From Kitasatospora aureofaciens (GTDB taxonomy: Bacteria > Actinomycetota > Actinomycetes > Streptomycetales > Streptomycetaceae), in the NCBI RefSeq assembly GCF_001188955.3, contig NZ_JPRF03000065.1:186001-250000 (forward strand): a stretch of DNA of 64,000 nt, given 5' to 3'. The notes under the pieces were generated by a model. The model searched no databases, had not been told where the DNA came from, and was given only the letters and a program-made list of their open reading frames with translations. Below are positions 16,127-24,874 of this stretch, in pieces. A program made the position numbers and the translations under genes. Every line of letters starts with the position of its first letter. Position 1 is the first letter of the stretch.

Positions 16127-16830
16127 CCCGCCGGGACCAGCTCCACGATGCGGGGCCGGGCGGTGCTGACGGCCGCGACTGCGGCGCCGTGCTCGGGGGC
16201 GGTCCAGTCGAGCAGGTGGAGGTCCTCGAACCGGCTGCGCAGCGGGGCCCCGGCCGGGACGTCCAGCGGCAGAGCGGACATGTCGATCCGCCCGAGGGTG
16301 TCCAGGGTGGCCCGTCCGATCTTGATCAGCGACTCCTTGCGCACCCACTGCCGCAGGAACGCCCGGTCGGGCTCCGCGGCGGCCTCGACCAGGGCCAGTT
16401 CGGCCGGGGCGAGCACCCGGCGGGCGACCGCGCCCAGCGAGCCGCCCCGGGCGGCCAGTTCGACGTCCACGCCGACGGGCTGGTGACCCGCACCGGCCGC
16501 GACCACGCCCCGGGTGTGCGACAGGCTCACCTGCACCCCGGGGTGGTCCGGAAGGTAGGGCCGGCCGTGGTCGGCCAGGCCGCAGTCCGGGCACTCCTGG
16601 GCGAGGACCAGAGCGGCCGCCGGTACGCCGAGCAGCCGGGCCGCGCAAAGCCGGACCAGGACGTGCCCGGCGACGAAGTCGGTCCGTCCGGACTCCTGCC
16701 GGAAGCGCGCGGCGCGCCCCCGCTCGATCTCGGTGAGCAGGTGCTCGCCCGCCTCGGGGTGTCGCAGTACGGCGTCGGCGGACGCGACGACGACGAGCGG
16801 TGCGCCCTGCTCCTGGGCCTCGGTGGTCAT
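16123..16830 (-). CDS. Sfp-type 4'-phosphopantetheinyl transferase
   Basis: This 235-residue enzyme transfers phosphopantetheine from CoA to carrier proteins of polyketide, peptide or fatty-acid synthases. The metal and CoA motifs are present: GVDVELAAR (about residue 115) and WVRKESLIKIGR (about 157-168), the W-x-x-K-E-x-x-x-K element. HTRGV, the P2-like segment, precedes them. ATG 16830 is chosen because upstream sequence in the same frame is Arg/Ser-rich non-homologous extension. There is no synthase gene nearby, so it probably serves several pathways. Confidence 0.92.
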   Translation of the reverse strand: MTTEAQEQGAPLVVVASADAVLRHPEAGEHLLTEIERGRAARFRQESGRTDFVAGHVLVRLCAARLLGVPAAALVLAQECPDCGLADHGRPYLPDHPGVQVSLSHTRGVVAAGAGHQPVGVDVELAARGGSLGAVARRVLAPAELALVEAAAEPDRAFLRQWVRKESLIKIGRATLDTLGRIDMSALPLDVPAGAPLRSRFEDLHLLDWTAPEHGAAVAAVSTARPRIVELVPAG

Positions 16831-16900
16831 GCCGTCCAACCTAGCCCGCCCGCTCGGCGGCCGACGTTCCGGCCGCCCTCCGGTTCGCTCCCCCGCCCGT

Positions 16901-17530
16901 TCAGCGCCCCGCCGGGTACCCCGCGAGCCCCGAGCCGAGCAGTCCGAAGGCCCGTTCCACCGCCGCCTCGATCCGCTCCCGCACCGCCTCGGCGGGCTCC
17001 CCGGCGACCATCGCCCGCCGGATCTCGACGAGCACCGCCCGGTGGGCCCCGGCGACGGCACCTGCGACGATCCGGGGGAGCGGGTCCTCCGGGCCGGCCC
17101 CCGACTCCTCGGCGAGGGCCGTCGCCAGTGCCGCCTCGGCGCGCTCGCCGAGTTCCAGGAGTCGGGCCCGCAGCGCCGGGCTGTCCGCGATGATCCGCCA
17201 GAACGCGCTGATCCCGGGGTTCAGCCCGACCGTCGGGTCCCCGTCGGCGACGCCTGTCAGCAGGTCGGCCCGGACGGCGTCCACGGCGGAGCTGCCGGCC
17301 GGCCGCCGCCGGACCACCTCGGCAAGATGGGCGACCACCTCGTCCTGCCGGTCGAAGAACAGGTCCTCCTTGGTCGGGAAGTAGTTGAAGACCGTGTTGG
17401 GCGAGACCCCGGCGGCCCGGGCCACCTCGACCACCGTGACCTGCTCGAAGCCGCGCTCGGCGAACAGGCCCATGGCGGTGTCGGCCAGGAGCTCCCGGGT
17501 CTGCTGCTTCTTGAGTTCGCGAAGTCCCAT
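16901..17530 (-). CDS. TetR-family regulator
   Basis: This 209-residue protein has an N-terminal TetR helix-turn-helix (VTVVEVARAAGVSPNTVFNY, about 30-50) and a C-terminal domain of the AcrR/TetR_C type. It is divergent from the GH-A-like gene at 17608; a perfect 9-base inverted repeat with a 10-base spacer (17555-17582) sits between the two starts, so it very probably represses both genes. The inducer is unknown. Confidence 0.9.
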   Translation of the reverse strand: MGLRELKKQQTRELLADTAMGLFAERGFEQVTVVEVARAAGVSPNTVFNYFPTKEDLFFDRQDEVVAHLAEVVRRRPAGSSAVDAVRADLLTGVADGDPTVGLNPGISAFWRIIADSPALRARLLELGERAEAALATALAEESGAGPEDPLPRIVAGAVAGAHRAVLVEIRRAMVAGEPAEAVRERIEAAVERAFGLLGSGLAGYPAGR

Positions 17531-17554
17531 GGCGGAATCCTATCGCCAGATCGT

Positions 17555-17582
17555 GGTGTCACTTAAAACTTGGAGTGACACC
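17555..17582. promoter_or_regulatory. Perfect inverted repeat, TetR operator candidate
   Basis: GGTGTCACT (17555-17563) and AGTGACACC (17574-17582) are exact inverted copies around an AT-rich 10-base spacer. The site is 25 bases from each of the two divergent start codons and overlaps where both promoters must lie. This is the textbook position for a shared TetR operator; binding is inferred. Confidence 0.7.
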
Positions 17583-17607
17583 AATAAAATCAGGCTACGG
17601 TGTCCGC

Positions 17608-18558
17608 ATGACCTTCACCTTCGGCATCTACCCCGGCGGGTCCCTCGGCGACGAGACCGGCCTGATCGAGCCCGTCCGCCCCGACGACCCCGAGCGGATC
17701 ACCGCCGCGCTGCGCGAACTCCAGGGCGACGCGGAGGAGTTCCTGGTCCGCGCCTACCGCTCGTACGCAGCCGACGAGCACCGCACCCCCGAGCGGCCCG
17801 AGCGGTACGCGACGGACGGTCGCAAGCTCGACCTGGTGCTGCAGTTCGGTGTCCGCAGCGGGGAGCTGGACGGCTGGACGGACTACGTCCGGCAGGTCGT
17901 CCGGACCGAGGGCCCCCGGCTCGCCGTCGTGCAGATCTGCGAGGAGCCCAACCTGGACCTCCCCATCCTGGACGGCAGCATCCCGAACGTCCTCCGGGCG
18001 CTGGTCGAGGGCGTCATCGCGGCCAAGGAGGAGGCGCTGACCTGCGGCTATGGCCACCTTGCGGTCGGCTTCAACGCGGTGCCGTCCTTCGATCCGGCCG
18101 ACACCTTCTGGCCGGAGCTCGGCGAGCTCGCCGACGAGTGCTTCCACCGCTCCCTGGACTACGTCGGGCTGGACTTCTTCCCGGACGTCTTCCGCGCCGT
18201 CCCGGAGGGGCGACTCGTCGACTCGGTGGGGGCGGTGCTCACCGGGTTCCGCGAGAATGCGCTGCCCCGGGCCGGGATCGGGCCGGCCGTTCCGCTGCGG
18301 GTCTGCGAGAACGGCTGGCCCACCGGGCCGGGGCGCAGTGAGGAGCGGCAGGCCGAGGTGGTGGAGCAGGTGGTCCGGACGGTGGTGGGACTGGCCGGGC
18401 GGCTCGGGGTCCGGAGCTACTCGTTCTTCGGCCTCCGGGACGCGGACAGTGCCGGCCCGGGGTTGTTCCACCACTTCGGCCTGCTGCGGGACGACTGGAC
18501 GCCCAAGCCCGCCTTCGACGTGTACCGGAAGCTGGTTGGCGAACTGACGGTCGTTTAG
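17608..18558 (+). CDS. GH-A clan-like TIM-barrel protein
   Basis: This 316-residue cytoplasmic protein has no signal peptide. Two segments resemble the catalytic acid/base and nucleophile regions of clan GH-A glycosidases: VVQICEEPNLDL (about 110-121, end of strand 4) and LRVCENGWPTGPG (about 231-243, strand 7). A conserved tyrosine/asp segment, YVGLDFFPDVF, lies between. It may cleave an imported oligosaccharide. It is controlled with the divergent TetR gene. The stop overlaps the convergent gene by four bases. Function is inference; the fold is moderately secure. Confidence 0.7.
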   Translation: MTFTFGIYPGGSLGDETGLIEPVRPDDPERITAALRELQGDAEEFLVRAYRSYAADEHRTPERPERYATDGRKLDLVLQFGVRSGELDGWTDYVRQVVRTEGPRLAVVQICEEPNLDLPILDGSIPNVLRALVEGVIAAKEEALTCGYGHLAVGFNAVPSFDPADTFWPELGELADECFHRSLDYVGLDFFPDVFRAVPEGRLVDSVGAVLTGFRENALPRAGIGPAVPLRVCENGWPTGPGRSEERQAEVVEQVVRTVVGLAGRLGVRSYSFFGLRDADSAGPGLFHHFGLLRDDWTPKPAFDVYRKLVGELTVV

Positions 18559-19058
18559 TCGAGCGGCCGCGCGAGGAAGCGCTCCACCGTGCGGCGCTCG
18601 GCGGCGACGGCGTGCACCGGTTCGCCGACCACCCGGCCGGCCAGGGCGACGGCCAGGTCGCCGACGTCCTGGCGCAGCCGGTCGGCGGCGGCGCTCCGGC
18701 CGGCGGCGATCCGGGCGCGGCCGGTGGTGAGGAGGCGGTCGCGGTCGCGGGTGCCCTCGGCGCGGGCCGCCGCGATCGCCGCCGCGCCCCGTTCCGCGTA
18801 CTCCTGGCGGATCCGGGCCGCCTCGTGCCGGGCCCCGGCGATCTCGTCCAGGGCGGCGTCCCTGGTCGCCTCAGCCTCGGCACGGACGGCTTCGGCGCGT
18901 TCCGTGCGGCCCTCGGTCGCGTCCCACCGCTGGGCCCGCATCCGTTCGATGCGCGGGAGCAGGACGACGCCGAGTGCGAACATCAACAGGAAGAGCTGGG
19001 CCAGGCCGAGGACCAGCATGCCGGGATCGGGCCCGAGCGGGCCGAGTTCGAAGTGCAC
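18555..19058 (-). CDS. ATP-synthase subunit b-like protein (orphan)
   Basis: This 167-residue protein starts with a single membrane helix (about 13-35) followed by a long alanine/arginine/glutamate-rich coiled coil (about 40-150, AEAVRAEAEATRDAALDEIA), the layout of F0 subunit b. It is not next to any other atp gene, so it is an extra copy and not the operon gene. It may have been co-opted as a membrane-anchored stalk. The stop overlaps the GH-A-like gene by four bases. Confidence 0.7.
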   Translation of the reverse strand: MHFELGPLGPDPGMLVLGLAQLFLLMFALGVVLLPRIERMRAQRWDATEGRTERAEAVRAEAEATRDAALDEIAGARHEAARIRQEYAERGAAAIAAARAEGTRDRDRLLTTGRARIAAGRSAAADRLRQDVGDLAVALAGRVVGEPVHAVAAERRTVERFLARPLD

Positions 19059-19241
19059 GTCAACCTCCCCGTGGTCTGACGAACAGTCAAGAATGAGGTT
19101 TCCCGGCGGCTGTGGCGGTGGAACTCGGCCGGTCCATGACCTGCGTCACGTCACGCTCCGGGCGGCGTCACCGGTCCATGACGTCACCGGCCCTCGCTGC
19201 GGTCCAGAAGGACCGCTGCGCCCCGGCCCCCGTCTCCCCGG

Positions 19242-20468
19242 TCAGGTCACCTCGCCCCGACGGGAGAAGCGCTCCTCCCGCCACTCGCCGCTCGCCAGCA
19301 CCTCGGCCAGCTGCCGGGCCGCGTCCCACACCTCGGTGTACGAGAGGTAGAGCGGCGTGAAGCCGAACCGCATCAGGTCCGGCGCGCGGAAGTCCCCGAT
19401 CACCCCGCGCGCGATCAGCGCCTGCACCACCGGGTAGCCGTCCGCGTGCCGCAGCGCGACCTGGCTGCCCCGTCGGGCGTGCTCGCGCGGGGTCACCACC
19501 TCGACCCCGTCCAGGCCCTCGACCAGCGAGACGAACAGGTCGGTCAGCGCCAGGCTCTTCGTCCGTACGGCGGCCAGATCGGCGCGCTCCCAGACGTCCA
19601 GCGAGGCGCCCAGGGCGGCCTGGCCGAGCAGCGAGGGCGAGCTGGTCAGGAAGCGCCCGATGCCCGGCTTGGGGTCGTACCCGGGCTCGAAGGCGAACGG
19701 GCGGGCGTGCCCGAACCAGCCGCTCAGCGGCTGCCGCGGACCGGCCGCCAGGTGCCGCTCGGCGACGTACAGGAAGGCCGGGGCGCCGGGGCCCGAGTTC
19801 AGGTACTTGTACGTGCAGCCGACCGCGAAGTCCGCTTTGGCGGCGCCGAGTTCGACCGGCAGCGCACCCACCGAGTGGCACACGTCCCAGATCATCAGGG
19901 CGCCCGCGGCCTGCACCCGGGCGGTGATACCGGGCATGTCCAGCAGCTCGCCGGTGCGGTAGTCCACGTGCGACAGCACCACCGCGGCGACGTCGCCGTC
20001 CAGGTGCCGGTCCAGCTCCTCGGGGTGCACCAGCACGCTGCGCCCGCCCTCGACCTGACCGGTCACGCCCTCGGCGATGTACAGGTCGGTGGGGAAGGCC
20101 TCGGCGTCGCCCAGCACCGTGCGCCGCCCCGGGCGCAGCTCCAGCGCCGCCGAGAGCACCTTGAACAGGTTCACCGAGGTGGTGTCGCAGACGACCACCT
20201 CCGCCGGATCGGCGCCGATCAGCGGCGCGATCCGGCGCCCCAGGCGGTACGGCTGCTCGAACCAGCCGGCGTCGTTCCAGCTGCGGATCAGCTCCCGGCC
20301 CCACTCCTGCTCGACCACCTGCGCCACCCGCTCGGGCGTGCGCACCGGCAGCGCGCCCAGCGAGTTGCCGTCCAGGTAGATCACCCCGTCCGGCAGGGTG
20401 AACTCCTTGCGGAACGCCGCCAGCGGGTCGGCGGCGTCCAGCGCCGCGCACTCCTCGCGCGTGATCAT
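19242..20468 (-). CDS. kynU: Kynureninase
   Basis: This 408-residue PLP enzyme hydrolyses kynurenine to anthranilate and alanine. Characteristic parts are YLDGNSLGALP near the N-terminus, the aspartate region WDVCHSVGALPVEL, and the PLP lysine in VGCTYKYLNSGPGAPAF (T-Y-K-Y-L-N). ATG 20468 follows GAGAGG; an alternative GTG at 20501 would overlap the dioxygenase stop by GTGA and add 11 residues. It is the second gene of the tryptophan-degradation operon. Confidence 0.94.
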   Translation of the reverse strand: MITREECAALDAADPLAAFRKEFTLPDGVIYLDGNSLGALPVRTPERVAQVVEQEWGRELIRSWNDAGWFEQPYRLGRRIAPLIGADPAEVVVCDTTSVNLFKVLSAALELRPGRRTVLGDAEAFPTDLYIAEGVTGQVEGGRSVLVHPEELDRHLDGDVAAVVLSHVDYRTGELLDMPGITARVQAAGALMIWDVCHSVGALPVELGAAKADFAVGCTYKYLNSGPGAPAFLYVAERHLAAGPRQPLSGWFGHARPFAFEPGYDPKPGIGRFLTSSPSLLGQAALGASLDVWERADLAAVRTKSLALTDLFVSLVEGLDGVEVVTPREHARRGSQVALRHADGYPVVQALIARGVIGDFRAPDLMRFGFTPLYLSYTEVWDAARQLAEVLASGEWREERFSRRGEVT

Positions 20469-20497
20469 GCCCGTCCTCTCGTTCGTCACCGGCTCGG

Positions 20498-21328
20498 TCA
20501 CAGCTCGTCCCGGATCGTCCACAGCTCCGGGAACACGTCCTGCTCGGCCGCCTTGCGCAGCCAGGTCAGCCCGCTGGAGCCGCCCGAGCCGGGCTTGGCG
20601 CCCATGGTCCGCTTGACCGAGCTCAGATGGCGCTGGCGCCAGCGGGTGACCCGCTCGGCCACGTCCAGCAGTGCCTCGCCGAGCGGCTGCAGGGCCGCGA
20701 ACTCCGGCTCGGTGTACACCCGGCGCCAGGCCGCCGCGACCTCCTCGGTGGGCCGGTAGCGCTGCTCGGAGGGCTCCGCGTGCACGGCCAGGCCGCGCCG
20801 GGCCAGCAGGCCGAGCACCTCGTCGTACAGGCCGGGGGAGCGCAGCGCCTCGGTCAGCTCGGCCCGGACCTCCGGCATCCCGTCGTACATGTTCAGCAGC
20901 GCGGCGTTCTTGTTGCCGATCAGGAACTCCAGGTGCAGGAAGGCCGAGGACTGGAAGCCGGAGGCCTCGCCGAACAGCGGGCGGAAGGAGTTGAACTCCT
21001 GCGGCGTCATGGTGGCCAGCAGGTCCCAGGACTCCACCAGCACGTCCTGCACGTGGGTGCCGCGGCGCAGCGCGGCCAGCGCGGCGGTCAGGTCGTCCTC
21101 GCGCAACGACTGCCCGGCGATCGTCCACTCGTGCCGCAGCAGGTCGAAGAGCAGCTCCATCACCTGGGTGGTGACGATGAACGACAGCTCGGCCGGCTCC
21201 TTGCTGCGCGGGTGCTGGAGGCTGTGCAACTGCTCCAGGCGCACGTACTGCGCGTACGGGGTGCCCCGACCCGGCTGGCCGCCCCGACCGAACGAAAGGT
21301 TGGGTGTCTCCACCGTGTCGTGCCCCAT
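20498..21328 (-). CDS. kynA: Tryptophan 2,3-dioxygenase
   Basis: This 276-residue heme enzyme opens the indole ring of tryptophan to N-formylkynurenine. Family features include TPYAQYVRLEQLHSLQ, the FIVTTQVMELLFDLL helix, SFRPLFGEASGFQSSAF and the C-terminal RRVYTEPE segment. A strong AGGAGGG precedes ATG 21328. It leads the kynA-kynU pair; kynurenine formamidase, the step between, is not in the operon. The divergent Lrp gene at 21549 is the likely regulator. Confidence 0.94.
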   Translation of the reverse strand: MGHDTVETPNLSFGRGGQPGRGTPYAQYVRLEQLHSLQHPRSKEPAELSFIVTTQVMELLFDLLRHEWTIAGQSLREDDLTAALAALRRGTHVQDVLVESWDLLATMTPQEFNSFRPLFGEASGFQSSAFLHLEFLIGNKNAALLNMYDGMPEVRAELTEALRSPGLYDEVLGLLARRGLAVHAEPSEQRYRPTEEVAAAWRRVYTEPEFAALQPLGEALLDVAERVTRWRQRHLSSVKRTMGAKPGSGGSSGLTWLRKAAEQDVFPELWTIRDEL

Positions 21329-21548
21329 CCCGATCCCTCCTGATCCGTCCGGGCGTCGTCGCCCGGGGCCGGCGGAGCGGACGGACGTCCTGGTTCCACC
21401 GGGATGCCCATTGTGCGGCGGTTGTGCCCCCCGGTTGAATGGTCGACGGGCACCGCAACCGCGTTCCGAGCTGTCGTTCGCGAGGCGTTCGGTCGATCCG
21501 CTTTACGAACGAAAAACCGCTGATCACAACCGCTCGTGGGGAGCCGTC

Positions 21549-21983
21549 ATGGACGCCGTCGACCGCCGACTGCTGGCCGAGCTGCAGGCCGACGCCAGGC
21601 TCTCGTACAACGAACTCTCCCGCCGGGTGAGCCTGTCCGCACCCGCGGTGGCCGAACGGGTCCGTCGGCTGGAGGCGGACGGGGTGATCAGCGGCTACCA
21701 CGCCCACGTCGACCCCACCCGGGCCGGGCTGCCGATCACCGCCCTGGTCCAGGTCCAGTGTTACGGTCCGCGCTGCGTGCTGCGCGACCCCGAGGTGGCG
21801 ACCTGGCCGGAGGTGCTCCAGCTGCACCGGGTCACCGGAGGGGCCTGCTGCGTGCTGCTGGTCGCGGTGGCCACGATGGCCGAGTTCGAGGCGCTCTGCG
21901 ACCGGCTCGGCGGGTACGGGCCGCCGGCCAGCTCGATGATCCTCTCCAGCCCGGTGCCCTGGCGTCCGCTGCTGCCGAGCTGA
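21549..21983 (+). CDS. Lrp/AsnC-family regulator
   Basis: This 144-residue protein has the compact Lrp layout: AsnC helix-turn-helix (MDAVDRRLLAELQADARLSY, SLSAPAVAERVRRLE, residues 1-55) and a C-terminal RAM-like effector domain (about 65-140). It is divergent from the tryptophan dioxygenase operon across 220 bases that contain repeated CGTTCG/CGAACG elements (about 21470-21515), so tryptophan or kynurenine is a plausible ligand. The upstream frame is open, but ATG 21549 gives the normal length. Confidence 0.88.
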   Translation: MDAVDRRLLAELQADARLSYNELSRRVSLSAPAVAERVRRLEADGVISGYHAHVDPTRAGLPITALVQVQCYGPRCVLRDPEVATWPEVLQLHRVTGGACCVLLVAVATMAEFEALCDRLGGYGPPASSMILSSPVPWRPLLPS

Positions 21984-22057
21984 GGACCGGCGGTCGGCAG
22001 TCGGTGGCCGGTGCCCGGCTGGCCTTGACGCGGACGTCAGGGAGTAGGTTCCCCCGC

Positions 22058-22597
22058 ATGCCGAACGAGCGCCACATCCTGCTGCTGCCCGGGAGCCTGC
22101 GGGCCGGATCCGTCAACGAGGCCGTGCTGCGCACCGCCGCCGCGGTGGCCGACGAACTGCCGGGCGTCCGGACCACCTACTACACCGGGCTGGCCGGGCT
22201 CCCGCACTTCAACCCGGACCACGACACCGACCCGCTGCCGCAGCCGGTGGCCGCGCTGCGGGCGGCGATCGAGGCGGCCGACGCGCTGCTGTTCTGTACC
22301 CCCGAGTACGCCGGGACGCTGCCGGGCGCGTTCAAGAACCTGCTGGACTGGACGGTCGGCGGGGTCGAGATCTCGGACAGGCCCGCCGCCTGGATCAACT
22401 GCGCCGCCCCGGGCCGGGGGCAGGGCGCGGAGGCCACCCTGGGCACCGTCCTCGGCTACACCGGCGCGGCGGTGCTGGCGGACGCCTGTGCCCGGATCCC
22501 CCTGGAGCGCGGCGCGGTCGGCCCGGACGGACTGGTCGCCGACCCGCTGGTGCGCGGGCGGATCGGCGAGGTGCTGGCCCGCCTGGCGGCCGCCTGA
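22058..22597 (+). CDS. NADPH-dependent FMN reductase
   Basis: This 179-residue flavodoxin-fold enzyme has the FMN phosphate loop LLPGSLRAGSVNEAVLR at residues 9-25 and the second flavin contact FCTPEYAGTLPGAFKNLLDW at about 85-104. These are diagnostic of the NADPH-dependent FMN reductase / azoreductase-like family. It probably reduces quinones, chromate or azo compounds, or supplies reduced FMN to a monooxygenase. It is a single gene following the Lrp regulator by 75 bases. Confidence 0.9.
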   Translation: MPNERHILLLPGSLRAGSVNEAVLRTAAAVADELPGVRTTYYTGLAGLPHFNPDHDTDPLPQPVAALRAAIEAADALLFCTPEYAGTLPGAFKNLLDWTVGGVEISDRPAAWINCAAPGRGQGAEATLGTVLGYTGAAVLADACARIPLERGAVGPDGLVADPLVRGRIGEVLARLAAA

Positions 22598-22653
22598 TCC
22601 CTCCGTGGCCGCCTGACGGCCGCTTGGTCCCTCCGCGGCCGAGCGGCCGGAGC

Positions 22654-23286
22654 TCAGTGCGCCACGGGCAGGTGGGCTCCGAGTCCGGCCAGGCCCTCCA
22701 GGAAGAGTTCCACGCCGACGGCCGCCAGCAGCAGCCCGAGCAGCCGGGACAGCACCTCCAGCGAGGTTCTGTGAGTGCGCCGCATCAGAGGCGCCAGCAC
22801 GGCCACGCAGAGGTAGTTGAGCACCACCACGCCCACGTAGGCGCCGGAGACCGCGGCCTTCCAGGCCCAGTCGTCGCGGTTGAGCGAGACGACCATGACG
22901 GCGCTGATCGCGAGGGGGCTGGCGATGTAGGGCAGCAGCAGTTCGCGGATGCCGTCGGCCAGCGGGTTCGTCAGGTGCTCGGCGTCGTCGCCGTCGGCAC
23001 CAAGGTGGATGCCGAAGACCAGCGCGACCGCGTAGAAGAAGAAGATCGTCCCGCCCGCGAGCCGCAGCGACTGGTCGCTGATGTGGAAGAGGGTGGTGAC
23101 CTCGTCCGCCCCGAAGCCGAGCACCAGGCCGATCAGCGCCGAGATCACCGTGGTCCACGCCGCCAGCCGCCGTAGCTCCCGGTCGCTGCGGGTGCGGGAC
23201 AGCCGGGCGAAGGCCAGCAGGGTCTTCGGCGGCCCGACCACGGCGAAGAAGGTGATGAAGGCGCTGCTCAGGTTGAAGACGAACAT
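22654..23286 (-). CDS. MarC-family integral membrane protein
   Basis: This 210-residue protein has six predicted membrane helices in the MarC/YchE pattern, including FNLSSAFITFFAVVGPPKTL (helix 1), a conserved loop with ADGIRELLLPYIASPLAISA, and a final GLLLAAVGVELFLEGLAGL segment. The related E. coli proteins are of unknown function, once linked to multiple-antibiotic resistance. It stands alone and faces the DoxX gene. Confidence 0.88.
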   Translation of the reverse strand: MFVFNLSSAFITFFAVVGPPKTLLAFARLSRTRSDRELRRLAAWTTVISALIGLVLGFGADEVTTLFHISDQSLRLAGGTIFFFYAVALVFGIHLGADGDDAEHLTNPLADGIRELLLPYIASPLAISAVMVVSLNRDDWAWKAAVSGAYVGVVVLNYLCVAVLAPLMRRTHRTSLEVLSRLLGLLLAAVGVELFLEGLAGLGAHLPVAH

Positions 23287-23502
23287 GGGCCCAGCATGGC
23301 CGTGGCGCCCGGGACGGCCGGTCCGCCACGCCCCGCGGCCGCGGCTCTGATCTCCCGGTCCGCCCGTTCATTCCCGGCTGCGGGCGAATTCGCCCGGATG
23401 GCGGTCCCGGCTCGAACGGGCGGGCGCTCTCGGGTGCCATGGAGGTACGTCCGTCCACACCTTGGCGGTACGTCCACTCCGTGGCGGAAACGAGGATGCG
23501 AC

Positions 23503-24063
23503 ATGTGCCTGAACCGTAAGGACCTGGGTCTGCTGGCCCTGCGCAGCGCGGTCGGCGGGGTGCTGATCGCGCACGGCACCCAGAAGCTGTTCGGCTGGTT
23601 CGGCGGTGGCGGCCTGGAGGGCACCACCCAGGCGATGGACCACATGGGCTTCCACCCGGCCCGGGAGAGCGCCATCGCGGCGGGTGTCGGCGAGGCGGGC
23701 GGCGGCGCGCTGCTGGTGGCCGGGCTGGCCACCCCGGCGGCCGGCGCGGTGGTGGCCGGGACGATGGCGGGGGCGGTGGCGGTGCACGCCCCGGCGGGTT
23801 TCTTCGCGATGTCCGGCGGCTACGAGTACCCGGCCTTCCTCGGCGCGACCGGCCTGGCCATCGGCCTGGCAGGCCCGGGGCGGTACTCGTTGGACCACCT
23901 GACCGGCCACGTCTTCGACCGCTCGTGGGTGGGTCTGCTGGCCTTCGTGGGGAGCGCGGCGGGCGCGTACGGCGTGGTGGCGCGGCGCCGTCACCTGGTG
24001 CGGCTGCGCGAGGAGCGGGCAGCGGTGGAGGCGGAACAGCAGGAGGGCTCAGGGTTGTCCTGA
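23503..24063 (+). CDS. DoxX-family membrane protein
   Basis: This 186-residue protein has four membrane helices with the typical DoxX signature LRSAVGGVLIAHGTQKLFGW (about 12-31) and GVGEAGGGALLVAGLATP (about 60-77). DoxX proteins are thiosulfate:quinone oxidoreductase subunits or redox-linked membrane proteins. A charged C-terminal tail (about 160-186) is extra. The leader contains two GGTACGTCC repeats (about 23443 and 23467). Confidence 0.85.
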   Translation: MCLNRKDLGLLALRSAVGGVLIAHGTQKLFGWFGGGGLEGTTQAMDHMGFHPARESAIAAGVGEAGGGALLVAGLATPAAGAVVAGTMAGAVAVHAPAGFFAMSGGYEYPAFLGATGLAIGLAGPGRYSLDHLTGHVFDRSWVGLLAFVGSAAGAYGVVARRRHLVRLREERAAVEAEQQEGSGLS

Positions 24064-24183
24064 CCGACGTCCCACGGTCGGGTCACCCGGAGGCAGCACC
24101 CCTGCTGGCGGCGGCTCCCGAGCCTTCGGAGGGTGGGCAGAAAACGCGTCGGGCAGCCCGGCGCCGGCCAGAATCGAGGACGC

Positions 24184-24780
24184 ATGGACCGCCAGCCGCT
24201 CACCCGCGCCACCCCCGCCCCACGCGTCACCGCGCGGCGCCAGGACCCACCGGAGAGCCGCCGGCCGTCCCTGGTCGCCGGGGCACTGGTGGCGGCCGTC
24301 GTCGGCGCGTCGGTGCTGGTGGGCTGCTCGTCGTCGGGCAAGAGTGCGAGCGGTACGGCCTCCTCGGCGCTGAGTGTCGCCGCCTCCGCCGGCTCCGCGC
24401 TGGCCTCGGCGGCGAGCCAGGCGGGCTCGGCGCTCGCCTCGGCGGAGGCCCGGGCCTCGGAGGCGGTCTCCGCCGCCTCCTCGGCGATCTCCGGGATCAA
24501 GGGCGGGCTGGACGCGAAGGGGGACGTGACGGTCGGGGCGGTGACGACCGGGACGGACGGCAAGTCGCTGGCGCAACTGACCGTCACCAACCACGGCGAG
24601 CAGTCCTACCAGTACGTGATCCAGGTGAACTTCACCGACGGGAACGGCAAGGTGCTGGACGCGACCGCGACGACCGTCCAGGACCTGGCCGCGGGCCAGA
24701 GCGTCCAGGCCACCGCGCGAAGCCACCTGACCCTCTCGGGCACGGTCAAGGCGGAGGTCGCCAACGCCGTCCGCTACTGA
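24184..24780 (+). CDS. Lipoprotein with FxLYD-like domain
   Basis: This 198-residue protein has a long basic N-region, a hydrophobic segment and the lipobox VLVGC with Cys48, so it should be a surface lipoprotein. A serine/alanine-rich helix region (about 50-105) follows, then a beta-rich domain (about 108-198) of the FxLYD type (TVTNHGEQSYQYVIQVNFTD) seen in actinobacterial envelope proteins. No enzymatic motif is visible. It stands alone upstream of the chitinase promoter region. Confidence 0.78.
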   Translation: MDRQPLTRATPAPRVTARRQDPPESRRPSLVAGALVAAVVGASVLVGCSSSGKSASGTASSALSVAASAGSALASAASQAGSALASAEARASEAVSAASSAISGIKGGLDAKGDVTVGAVTTGTDGKSLAQLTVTNHGEQSYQYVIQVNFTDGNGKVLDATATTVQDLAAGQSVQATARSHLTLSGTVKAEVANAVRY

Positions 24781-24874
24781 AGCCGTGCAGCTCGGGCCGG
24801 TTGCCGGGCGGTGCGGCGGCGGGCGCGCAACCTTAAGCGCGTCTCAAGGGCCAACAGCACCCCTTGACGGGGGA

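Noticed and set aside
19129..19182. Repeated CCGGTCCATGAC (19129 and 19171) before the ATP-synthase-b-like gene and after kynureninase
   Set aside because: Spaced 42 bases and only two copies, located after the kynureninase stop; no clear role.
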